Source: Verrucomicrobiota bacterium
Lineage (GTDB): Bacteria > Verrucomicrobiota > Verrucomicrobiia > Opitutales > Opitutaceae
Reading direction: 5' to 3'
DNA: 5,099 nucleotides
Assembly (NCBI GenBank): GCA_023430825.1
Contig: JAEYYL010000055.1
Coordinates: forward strand, 1 to 5,099
The notes under the pieces are model-generated. The model had not been told where the DNA came from and did not search any database. It saw only the letters and a program-made list of their open reading frames with translations. Below, piece after piece: positions 1-5,099 of the stretch (within the stretch, counting starts at the first letter, position 1; every line of letters begins with the position of its first letter). Position numbers and translations under genes: made by a program.

Positions 1-36
1 AACATTAAGATGTCGCATATGCGACATCTTAATGTT
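1..36. repeat. Perfect 36-bp palindrome (copy 1 of a pair)
   Basis: The left arm AACATTAAGATGTCGCAT is followed directly by its exact reverse complement, centred on CATATG between bases 18 and 19. As RNA or single-stranded DNA it would fold into a long hairpin, and as duplex it is a fully symmetric site. It begins at the first base of the window, so any further extension to the left cannot be seen. A second copy lies 110 bp to the right with the same 28-bp core apart from one symmetric change. It sits downstream of the last gene of the minus-strand cluster. No T-tract follows it on either strand, so it is not a standard intrinsic terminator. A dispersed palindromic repeat or a dimeric protein-binding site both fit. 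Confidence 0.9.
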
Positions 37-65
37 CGCGGGGTCGCCGGGCTGGGGCATTGCTT

Positions 66-98
66 GGACAGTTTCCTGGGGTGAAAGCGGAGCTGTCC
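66..98. repeat. Imperfect hairpin between the two palindromes
   Basis: GGACAG at 66-71 pairs with CTGTCC at 93-98. The stem can extend inward to 75/89 with two G-T wobbles, giving about ten pairs around a 13-nt loop (76-88). The wobbles favour an RNA or plus-strand reading. It lies in the 75-bp spacer between the two long palindromes, so the non-coding block would fold as hairpin, hairpin, hairpin. A stem with only six perfect pairs can occur by chance in GC-rich DNA, so its biological meaning is uncertain. Confidence 0.4.
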
Positions 99-111
99 GT
101 GCTGGGAGAGG

Positions 112-145
112 ACTTTAAGGTGTCGCATATGCGACACCTTAAGGT
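112..145. repeat. Near-perfect 34-bp palindrome (copy 2 of a pair)
   Basis: The right arm ATGCGACACCTTAAGGT (129-145) is the reverse complement of the left arm (112-128) except at 114/143, where T faces G and could wobble in RNA. The core TTAAG-R-TGTCGCAT matches copy 1 at an offset of exactly 110 bp. Base 10 (A) of copy 1 corresponds to base 120 (G) here, and base 27 (T) to base 137 (C), so an A-T pair has become a G-C pair with symmetry kept. It ends 57 bp beyond the stop codon of the adjacent minus-strand gene. Confidence 0.88.
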
Positions 146-202
146 TTGGGCGGCGGGCAGGGAGGCGTGCCGAAAGGCGGTCGCACCGACGAACGCGTAT
201 GC

Positions 203-859
203 CTAGAGGCGTTTCAGGGCGACCAAGGCGCGATGCAGCTGGACGGCGCGCTGGAGGGTAAAATCGATGGTGGGCGGCGGCGCGGGCGTGGTCGCTTCGG
301 TTGCCCGGGCGACCTCGTCGACTGCGTCGGAGAGCAGATCGTCGGGAATAGCCTCGGGCGGATTTGCGAGTTCGCGCATGAGGGCGGCTTCGTCGTGGCG
401 CGGTTTGTCGGTGTTCTGGCGGAGCAGCGAATCGAGCGAAGCGCCCTCGGCAAGGGCGTCGAAGGCGCGGCGTTCGGCGTCGAGCGAGGTCGCGATCGAC
501 AGATCGGGAATCCAGCCGGCGGCGGGCGAACCCAGCGTGAGGAGTCCGGGTTGCGCGTTGACGGTGGCGAACGCCGGCAGGAGCGCGGAGTCCGTTTCGG
601 CGTTCACGAGCACGATCACGGGCGTAGCGCGGGTGGCGTGCGATTTCAGCCAGGAGGCGAGGGCATCGGCGGCGCGTTCGTCGGCACGGGCGAAGCGCAG
701 ATCGAGCACGACCGGCTGTCGCGGGGCGTCGGCGGCGGGGAGATCGGCGGGCAACGCGGTGGCGCGGTGATAGGCGAGGCCTTCGCCGAGATCGCGCGTG
801 AGCGGCGCGGCCACGCTCGCGCTGGCGAGGGCGAAGAGGAAAACGGCGGCGAGCCTCAT
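203..859 (-). CDS. Exported protein of unknown function, coupled to purD
   Basis: This encodes 218 residues. The start at 859 is chosen because its ATG overlaps the purD stop in an ATGA (856-859) and opens directly into a signal peptide: MRLA, a hydrophobic stretch (residues 4-17), then an Ala-rich cleavage site near A18-P19. The open frame continues further upstream inside purD, but that part is low-complexity Arg/Pro shadow sequence. The mature protein is rich in Ala, Asp, Glu and Leu, has no further membrane segment and only a single short Pro run (194-196). Residues 49-117 contain VVLDLR, then VIVLVNAETDSA, then LLTLGSPAAG. This order of hydrophobic strands recalls the C-terminal half of S41/CtpA-type proteases (LDLR, LvN..T.SA, G...G), with S91 at the nucleophile-like position. 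No catalytic Lys or PDZ domain is evident, so any relation would be degenerate. It is the last gene of the cluster. The function is not recognised, and the S41 resemblance is a by-eye hypothesis only. Confidence 0.8.
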   Translation of the reverse strand: MRLAAVFLFALASASVAAPLTRDLGEGLAYHRATALPADLPAADAPRQPVVLDLRFARADERAADALASWLKSHATRATPVIVLVNAETDSALLPAFATVNAQPGLLTLGSPAAGWIPDLSIATSLDAERRAFDALAEGASLDSLLRQNTDKPRHDEAALMRELANPPEAIPDDLLSDAVDEVARATEATTPAPPPTIDFTLQRAVQLHRALVALKRL

Positions 860-2136
860 CCGCGGCGGAGCTGGCGGGCGCCGATGTCGCGGCGGAAATA
901 CTTGCTCGCGCAGTGAATCGACTCGCACACGGCGTAGGCATCGACGGCGGCGTGATGGAGCGTGGGCGCGAGCGCGGTGACGCCGAGGACGCGTCCGCCC
1001 TGGGTCACGATCTGGCCGGAGGCGTTTTTCGCGGTGCCGGCGTGGAAGAGGGTGACGGAGGTCGGCAGGACGCGTGGGAAGGTGATCGGGTCGCCCTTGT
1101 GGTAGGAACCGGGATAACCGCGGGCGGCGATGACGACGCAGAGGGCGTGGGCGGATTTGATCTTGAGGGGAACGCTCGGCAGTTCGCCGTTCGCGGCGGC
1201 CCAGAGCAGTTCGAGCAGGTCGGTGTCGAGGCGCGGGAGGACAACCTGCGTCTCGGGATCGCCGAAGCGGGTGTTGTATTCGAGCACGCTGGGGCCATCG
1301 GCGGTGAGCATGATGCCGATGAAGAGCGTGCCGCAAAACGCGATGCCCTCGGAGGCGATGGCGTCGACGGAAGGGCGCACGATCTCGCGGTCGATGCGCG
1401 CGAGAAGCGCCGGCGTGACGACCTCGGCGGGTGAGTAGGTGCCCATGCCGCCGGTGTTGGGGCCTGTATCGCCATCGCCGATACGCTTGTGATCCTGCGA
1501 GGTCGGGAGGATCACGTAATCGCGGCCGGAGACGACGACGAGGATCGAGGTTTCCTCGCCGACGAGGCAGTCCTCGAGGAGGATTTTGGACTGGCCGGGC
1601 AGCGCGAGGAGATCGCGCACGGCGGCCTCGGCCTCGGCGTGAGTTTGGGCGACGACGACGCCCTTGCCGGCAGCGAGGCCGTCAGCCTTCACGACGATGG
1701 GTGCGGGGCGCGCGCGGAGGTAGGCGATGGCGGCGTCGGCCTGGTCGAAGAATGCGGCGGGGGCGGTGGGGATGTTATACTTCTGGAGAATTTCCTTCGT
1801 GTAGATTTTCGAAGCTTCGAGGCGGGCGCCGTCGGCCTTCGGGCCGTAGGCGGGGATGCCGATCTTCGCGAGTTCGTCGACGAGGCCGAGGGCGAGCGGA
1901 ACTTCCGGGCCGACGACGACGAATTCGATCTGCTCCTGTTGGGCGAAGGCGACGAGGCCGGCGATGTTGTCGGCGGCGATGGGCGCGCAGGTGGCGAGTT
2001 CGGCGATGCCGGGATTCCCGGGGGCGCAATAGATGTGCGGCGCCGCGGGCGAGCGGTGCAGTGCGACAACGAGCGCGTGTTCGCGTCCGCCGGAACCGAC
2101 GACAAGGACGGAACGAGGGAGATTGGTCAGAGCCAC
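856..2136 (-). CDS. purD: Phosphoribosylamine-glycine ligase (GAR synthetase)
   Basis: PurD joins glycine to 5-phosphoribosylamine using ATP, the second step of cytoplasmic de novo purine synthesis. The 426 residues match the family's usual length, and its landmarks appear in order. These are the N-domain VVGSGGREHA (12-21), GPEVPLALG (76-84), the ATP-grasp segment VVKADGLAAGKGVVVA (148-163), EDCLVGEETS (188-197), SQDHKRIGDGDTGPNTGGMG (213-232), the metal-binding LEYNTRFGDPETQV (285-298) and VVIAARGYPGSY (334-345). The C-terminal domain has FHAGT (364-368), GGRVLGVTALA (380-390) and YFRRDIGARQL (413-423). The start is GTG at 2134-2136: an in-frame TGA lies just upstream (2143-2145), and the conserved N-terminus begins within ten residues. 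No Shine-Dalgarno motif is visible. It starts 19 bp after the upstream LOG-fusion stop, and its TGA overlaps the next ATG, so the three genes probably share a transcript. It appears intact, and the assignment is very secure. Confidence 0.98.
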   Translation of the reverse strand: MALTNLPRSVLVVGSGGREHALVVALHRSPAAPHIYCAPGNPGIAELATCAPIAADNIAGLVAFAQQEQIEFVVVGPEVPLALGLVDELAKIGIPAYGPKADGARLEASKIYTKEILQKYNIPTAPAAFFDQADAAIAYLRARPAPIVVKADGLAAGKGVVVAQTHAEAEAAVRDLLALPGQSKILLEDCLVGEETSILVVVSGRDYVILPTSQDHKRIGDGDTGPNTGGMGTYSPAEVVTPALLARIDREIVRPSVDAIASEGIAFCGTLFIGIMLTADGPSVLEYNTRFGDPETQVVLPRLDTDLLELLWAAANGELPSVPLKIKSAHALCVVIAARGYPGSYHKGDPITFPRVLPTSVTLFHAGTAKNASGQIVTQGGRVLGVTALAPTLHHAAVDAYAVCESIHCASKYFRRDIGARQLRRG

Positions 2137-2155
2137 GCGCGGTCAGTAGCGAATG

Positions 2156-4063
2156 TTAGAGCACCTGCAATTTTTTCCGATAGAATGACACGACTTCGTC
2201 GGGATCGTCGGTGAACAGCACGTAATCGGCGATCCACGCGGGCGCGCGTTTGGTGACGATCATCTCCCGGATTTGTTTGCGGAGGTCGCCCCAGAAGCGG
2301 GCGTTGAAGAAGACGTAGGGCACGCGGGGGCGGATGCCGAGTTTGAGGTTGCACATCTCGATGCCGATTTCCTCGAGCGTGCCGACGCCGCCGACGTTGA
2401 AGATGCAGAAATCCGCCGCTTCGAACCATTTTTGGCGGAAGTGGCGCGACGATTCCTGGAAGGTGTTGAAGAAGTCGACGCCGAGTTCGGGTGGCTGCGC
2501 TTCGAGTTCGAGGAAGCACGCGCCCGTGAGCGCGCCCTTCGTGCGGGCCTGTTCGGTGGCGAGGCGCATGACGCCGCCGCCGCCGCCGGTGAGGACGCCG
2601 AGGTTGTGGCCGAAGAAACCGGTGAGCTTGTCGACGAGGCCGGAGATGCGCGCGGTGTCCGGGGCGTCGAGGCCGACGGCCGAGCCGTAGAAGGCGAGGA
2701 TGGTGGACTCCTGGAACTTCCGCGCGGCTTCTTCGCGGACGAAGAAGCCGTGGTCCTTCTTGTAGGTGTGGAGGTAGATGTCGCCGCTGAGCTCGTCATA
2801 CCAATACACCTGCAGGCCGATCGCGTCGAAGGTGTCGAGGCGGGCGTGGGCGTTGCTCGAGAGGAAGTAGCCGTGGGTGCGCGAGGCCTTGCGGAAGACG
2901 AGGCGTTTGGGGCGGATTTCGCCGATGCGGGTGATCAGTTCGGTGTGTTCGAGGAGATCGGGGAAATGATCGAGGATGAGGGTGTCGGCGTTGTCGGGTG
3001 CGGCGTCGAGGGCCTGGATGAGCGTGCGGTGGCCGCAGGTGCCGGCGGAGACGCCGAGGGATTTTTTGAGGTCGTCGCCGGCGCGGACGAAGATGGCGCG
3101 ATTTTCCATGGTGCCGCTCTGGTTGCGCACGGTGATCTTGGTGCGCGGGCGGGCTTCGGCAGTGTTGCAGGGCGATGTTTCGTCGAGGGTTTTGTAGAGT
3201 TCGGCGGCGGTGGTGAGGAGGCGCTGGCGTTTCTTCGACAAGGTTCTGAACTGCGGATCGTCGGCTTCGGGTGCGCGGAAGATCTCGACGGAGACGAGCG
3301 GGTTCACGACGGGCTGATCGCCGGTGTTGTAGATCTCGAGCATGACGTTCGTGCCGAACGTTTTTATGGGGTCGAGGAGGACGGCGCTGGTGTGGATGCC
3401 GAAGTTGCCGCGGCCCTGATTGAGCACGACGAAGTGCTCTTTCAAATACATTGAGCAGCTGGTGAGAATGCCGGAGCGGGGCGGGATGGTGAGCGGGGCG
3501 GCGTCGTGGCGGACCTGGACCTTGTCGATGAAGGCGCGGCCGGCGTTGCCGCTGACGATGTGCTCGAAGTTGAAGCGCTGGAGCTTGGGGTTGAGCGTGT
3601 AGGAGACCTGGTGGGGCGTGAGGTAAACGCGGCCCTCTCGGTCGATGCTGATGGTGTTGGGCAGCTTGAGGCGGTTGGCGGTGACGGCGTCCCAGATCTC
3701 GCCGGTGGAAAGTTTGGCGGCGGCGGGAGCGTGGAAGAGACGGCCGACGGGCGAACCGGAGCGGAGCAGTTTTTTCCAGTAGGGGGCGTTGGGGAAACTC
3801 AGGTCGTAGATGAAGGCGTCGACGTCGAGTTCGAGGCGGTTACCCTCCACGCGCGGGGAGCCGTGGGTGAGCATTTCGATGCCGATGCGGGCGAGGGAGC
3901 TGCGTTCGGAAAACTGGAGATCCGCGGCGCGGGCCTTGAGGAATTCGAACTCCGACGGGTTTCGAGGCCAGAAAGCGAGCGTGAGCGCGACGGTGCGTTC
4001 GTCCTTGTTTTTGACCGTGAGGATCTGTCCGTCCTGGCTGGTCCAGAATTGATCGGGATTCAT
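2156..4063 (-). CDS. LOG/SLOG-domain protein with large N-terminal extension, possible dUTPase-like region
   Basis: This encodes 635 residues, about three times the length of a stand-alone LOG protein. The C-terminal part (about 454-635) is a Rossmann-like LOG/lysine-decarboxylase-type domain. It has ILAFYGSAVG (455-464), GVLTGGGGGVM (489-499), an Arg (R543) where LOG phosphoribohydrolases carry one, and VGGVGTLEE (557-565), matching PGGxGTxxE except that the leading Pro is Val. LOG proteins hydrolyse nucleoside 5'-monophosphates to base and ribose phosphate; whether this one does is inferred. Residues about 184-263 resemble the dUTPase/dCTP-deaminase barrel: PLTIPPRSGIL, then GIHTSAVLLDP (222-232), then NVMLEIYNTGDQPV (239-252), whose E243 fits the catalytic Glu of LEFYNSG in dCTP deaminase. 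Residues 265-453 are unassigned. There is no signal peptide or membrane segment. ATG at 4063 is preferred; a GTG at 4165 would add 34 residues without domain character. It lies first in the cluster with purD. Confidence 0.87.
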   Translation of the reverse strand: MNPDQFWTSQDGQILTVKNKDERTVALTLAFWPRNPSEFEFLKARAADLQFSERSSLARIGIEMLTHGSPRVEGNRLELDVDAFIYDLSFPNAPYWKKLLRSGSPVGRLFHAPAAAKLSTGEIWDAVTANRLKLPNTISIDREGRVYLTPHQVSYTLNPKLQRFNFEHIVSGNAGRAFIDKVQVRHDAAPLTIPPRSGILTSCSMYLKEHFVVLNQGRGNFGIHTSAVLLDPIKTFGTNVMLEIYNTGDQPVVNPLVSVEIFRAPEADDPQFRTLSKKRQRLLTTAAELYKTLDETSPCNTAEARPRTKITVRNQSGTMENRAIFVRAGDDLKKSLGVSAGTCGHRTLIQALDAAPDNADTLILDHFPDLLEHTELITRIGEIRPKRLVFRKASRTHGYFLSSNAHARLDTFDAIGLQVYWYDELSGDIYLHTYKKDHGFFVREEAARKFQESTILAFYGSAVGLDAPDTARISGLVDKLTGFFGHNLGVLTGGGGGVMRLATEQARTKGALTGACFLELEAQPPELGVDFFNTFQESSRHFRQKWFEAADFCIFNVGGVGTLEEIGIEMCNLKLGIRPRVPYVFFNARFWGDLRKQIREMIVTKRAPAWIADYVLFTDDPDEVVSFYRKKLQVL

Positions 4064-4206
4064 GAAAGGGCGTGGTTTCTGTGGCAGGTGACGAGGGGAG
4101 ACAAGCGGGGAGTAATTGGTTGCTTTCGGGAAAGCCGGCTGGCAGACCCGAAAACTTCGCGGCACAAAACCCGGCCGCGGTTTTCCTTATCGCTTCGTTT
4201 ACCCGC
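4064..4206. promoter_or_regulatory. Divergent intergenic region with two inverted repeats
   Basis: These 143 bp separate two divergently transcribed genes, so promoters for both must lie here or just inside the flanking genes. No convincing -35/-10 pair could be picked by eye on either strand. Two dyads are visible. TTTCGGG (4124-4130) pairs with CCCGAAA (4147-4153), and the loop contains the palindrome AGCCGGCT (4133-4140). AAAACC (4166-4171) pairs with GGTTTT (4179-4184), 22 bp before the FKBP start codon. Either could be an operator or a 5' leader hairpin. No known riboswitch consensus was recognised, and neither start codon has a Shine-Dalgarno motif in front of it. Confidence 0.45.
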
Positions 4207-5001
4207 ATGAAACTGACCTCCCTCCTCACCGCTTCCGTTTTGCTGCTCGGCGCGAACGCCGGAGCGAATGCCCAGAATCCCACCCCGGCGACGCCGGCCT
4301 CCGCGGGCGCTGCCGCTCCGGCGGCGGCCGAATTCACGGAGGAGCAGTTGATCGAGGAGTTCGGCTGGTTCATGGCGAAGCGTGTGGGGCTGACGGAGCT
4401 CGGTTTCAGCGATGCGGAATTGAAGGCCTTGCTCAAAGGCATCGAAGGCGCTGCCGCGGGGAAGGATTCGCCTTACGATCTGGAAAAGATCGGGCCGGCG
4501 ATGGATCAATTCATGCAGCGCAAGCAGACGGCCTACATGGCGCGGCTGAAGGAAAAGGGCGAGGCGGAGACGGCGACGTTTCTCGAGGAGGTGAAGAAAA
4601 AGGCCGGTGTGATCGTGCTGCCGAGCGGGCTCGCTTATGAGATCGAAACGCAGGGCGACGGCCCGGCGCCGAAACCCGAGGACACCGTGCGCGTGCACTA
4701 CACGGGCACGCTGGTGAACGGCACGGTGTTCGACAGCTCGCGCGAGCGGGGCGAGCCGGTGGAGTTTCCGCTCGACCAGGTGATCCCGGGCTGGACGGAA
4801 GGCCTGCAGAAGATTTCCAAGGGCGGCAAAATCAAACTCTACATCCCGCCCCAGCTCGCCTACGGCGACGAAGGCCGTCCGGGCATCCCGCCGGCTTCGA
4901 CGCTGGTGTTCGAAGTCGAGTTGCTGGAAATCAATCCGACGCCTGCGGCCGGTGCGAACACGCCTGCGGCGCCGGAAACCGCGCCGACGCCGACGCCGTA
5001 A
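4207..5001 (+). CDS. Exported FKBP-type peptidyl-prolyl cis-trans isomerase (Mip/FkpA architecture)
   Basis: This 264-residue enzyme would isomerise Xaa-Pro bonds and assist protein folding outside the cytoplasm. A signal peptide (MKLTSLLTASVLLLG..., about 1-22) ends at ANA before Q23. An Ala/Pro linker follows to about residue 41. An FKBP_N-type helical segment spans about 43-135; in the Mip and FkpA families this segment mediates dimerisation. The FKBP domain spans about 150-242. By alignment to FKBP12 all main pocket residues are present: Y165, F175, D176, F187, V192, I193, W196, Y219 and F235, so it should be active and able to bind FK506-like ligands. The tail (243-264) is a Pro/Thr/Ala-rich stretch of low complexity. 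The ATG at 4207 is chosen over an upstream in-frame start at 4072 because the signal peptide begins here. The gene is monocistronic, with its own terminator 36 bp downstream. It resembles fkpA/mip, but orthology is not established, so no symbol is given. Confidence 0.95.
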   Translation: MKLTSLLTASVLLLGANAGANAQNPTPATPASAGAAAPAAAEFTEEQLIEEFGWFMAKRVGLTELGFSDAELKALLKGIEGAAAGKDSPYDLEKIGPAMDQFMQRKQTAYMARLKEKGEAETATFLEEVKKKAGVIVLPSGLAYEIETQGDGPAPKPEDTVRVHYTGTLVNGTVFDSSRERGEPVEFPLDQVIPGWTEGLQKISKGGKIKLYIPPQLAYGDEGRPGIPPASTLVFEVELLEINPTPAAGANTPAAPETAPTPTP

Positions 5002-5036
5002 CGCACGGCGAGCGCGGTCGGAGGAAGAAGTGATCG

Positions 5037-5065
5037 AGCCCTGGTGAAAGCCGGGGCTTTTTTTT
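5037..5065 (+). terminator. Intrinsic terminator of the FKBP gene
   Basis: AGCCCTGG (5037-5044) pairs with CCGGGGCT (5051-5058), with one T-G wobble and a six-base loop TGAAAG. The stem runs directly into eight T residues (5058-5065). This is a textbook Rho-independent terminator on the plus strand, 36 bp after the FKBP stop codon. No matching A-rich tract precedes it, so it is unlikely to work on the minus strand. Confidence 0.9.
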
Positions 5066-5074
5066 GGTTTGGAG

Positions 5075-5099
5075 GTAGGGGCCTGCTTGCAGGCGATTT
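5075..5099. repeat. GTAG-type REP-like palindrome, cut by the window end
   Basis: The short head GTAGGG is followed by GCCTGC-TT-GCAGGC (5081-5094) and then GATTT. As a hairpin this is a GCCTG/CAGGC stem with a CTTG tetraloop. A GTAG head next to a short palindrome with a CTTG centre, followed by GAT, is the layout of REP elements best known from Pseudomonas, which are spread by RAYT (REP-associated) transposases. No RAYT gene lies in this window. The right boundary is not visible, so a partner repeat just beyond the edge is possible. Confidence 0.6.

Noticed and set aside
1..36. Palindrome as an intrinsic terminator for the minus-strand cluster
   Set aside because: No T-tract follows the stem in the minus-strand direction within the window, and the symmetric AT-rich ends are not a terminator pattern. 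A role in stopping transcription cannot be fully excluded.
1..145. Two-unit CRISPR array
   Set aside because: There are only two units, the repeats are full palindromes that differ in sequence, and the 75-bp spacer is too long. No cas genes are present.
146..916. Plus-strand open frame across the exported-protein gene
   Set aside because: Its product is a Gly/Arg/Glu-rich antisense shadow with no motif. The minus-strand gene has a signal peptide and translational coupling.
860..1336. Upstream extension of the 218-residue gene's reading frame deep into purD, giving a 377-residue protein
   Set aside because: The added part is Arg/Pro/His-rich shadow sequence over conserved purD codons. The signal peptide and ATGA overlap mark the start at 859.
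1431..2214. Plus-strand open frames antisense to purD
   Set aside because: Both overlapping frames have skewed shadow composition (Arg-rich or Gly/Asp-rich), and purD on the other strand is intact and highly conserved.
2273..3454. Long plus-strand open frame (393 codons) antisense to the LOG fusion
   Set aside because: It translates to a Gly/Glu/Val/Ala-rich acidic sequence, typical of the antisense of a GC-biased gene. The opposite strand has recognisable domains throughout.
4064..4165. GTG at 4165 as the start of the LOG fusion (34 extra residues)
   Set aside because: The extra residues look like translated intergenic DNA and overlap both dyads. The ATG at 4063 leaves a complete protein.
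4072..4206. Upstream in-frame start for the FKBP gene
   Set aside because: It would put 45 residues before a clear signal peptide and fill the divergent promoter region.
4081..4206. Riboswitch in the FKBP leader
   Set aside because: No consensus boxes of a known class were recognised, and the hairpins are short. Kept only as a possible structured leader or operator.
3840..4698. Minus-strand open frames overlapping the FKBP gene start and the intergenic region
   Set aside because: They run antisense to a clear FKBP domain and signal peptide, and their translations are low-complexity or basic shadows.

Overview
This 5.1 kb window comes from a GC-rich bacterial chromosome. It carries three genes on the minus strand and one on the plus strand, with repeat sequences at both ends. 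High GC with strong third-position bias, an exported FKBP-type isomerase with Ala/Pro-rich linkers, and a large LOG-type fusion next to purD would fit a verrucomicrobial (Opitutaceae-like) genome. That is an impression from composition and protein style; no marker gene here fixes the taxonomy.

Layout, left to right. Bases 1-202 are non-coding and hold two near-identical long palindromes (1-36 and 112-145, offset 110 bp) with a weaker hairpin between them (66-98). Next is a minus-strand cluster, transcribed from about 4063 down to 203. It starts with a 635-residue protein combining a possible dUTPase/dCTP-deaminase-like barrel with a C-terminal LOG/SLOG nucleotide-binding domain. After 19 bp comes purD (phosphoribosylamine-glycine ligase, GTG start). 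A 4-bp ATGA overlap then leads into a 218-residue protein with a signal peptide and no assigned function. The 143-bp divergent intergenic region (4064-4206) carries two inverted repeats. On the plus strand follows a secreted or periplasmic FKBP-type peptidyl-prolyl isomerase of the Mip/FkpA architecture (4207-5001). It ends in a clear intrinsic terminator (5037-5065). The window closes in a short GTAG-type palindromic repeat (5075-5099) resembling REP elements.

Functionally, the minus-strand cluster looks like an operon joining purine biosynthesis (PurD) to a putative nucleotide-processing or nucleotide-sensing protein, with an exported protein translationally coupled at its end. The FKBP gene is a separate envelope-folding unit that shares only the divergent control region. 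The most interesting items are the multidomain LOG protein and the paired palindromes, whose arms differ by a compensatory base-pair change. No mobile-element transposase, CRISPR array, tRNA, rRNA or defence cassette is visible.
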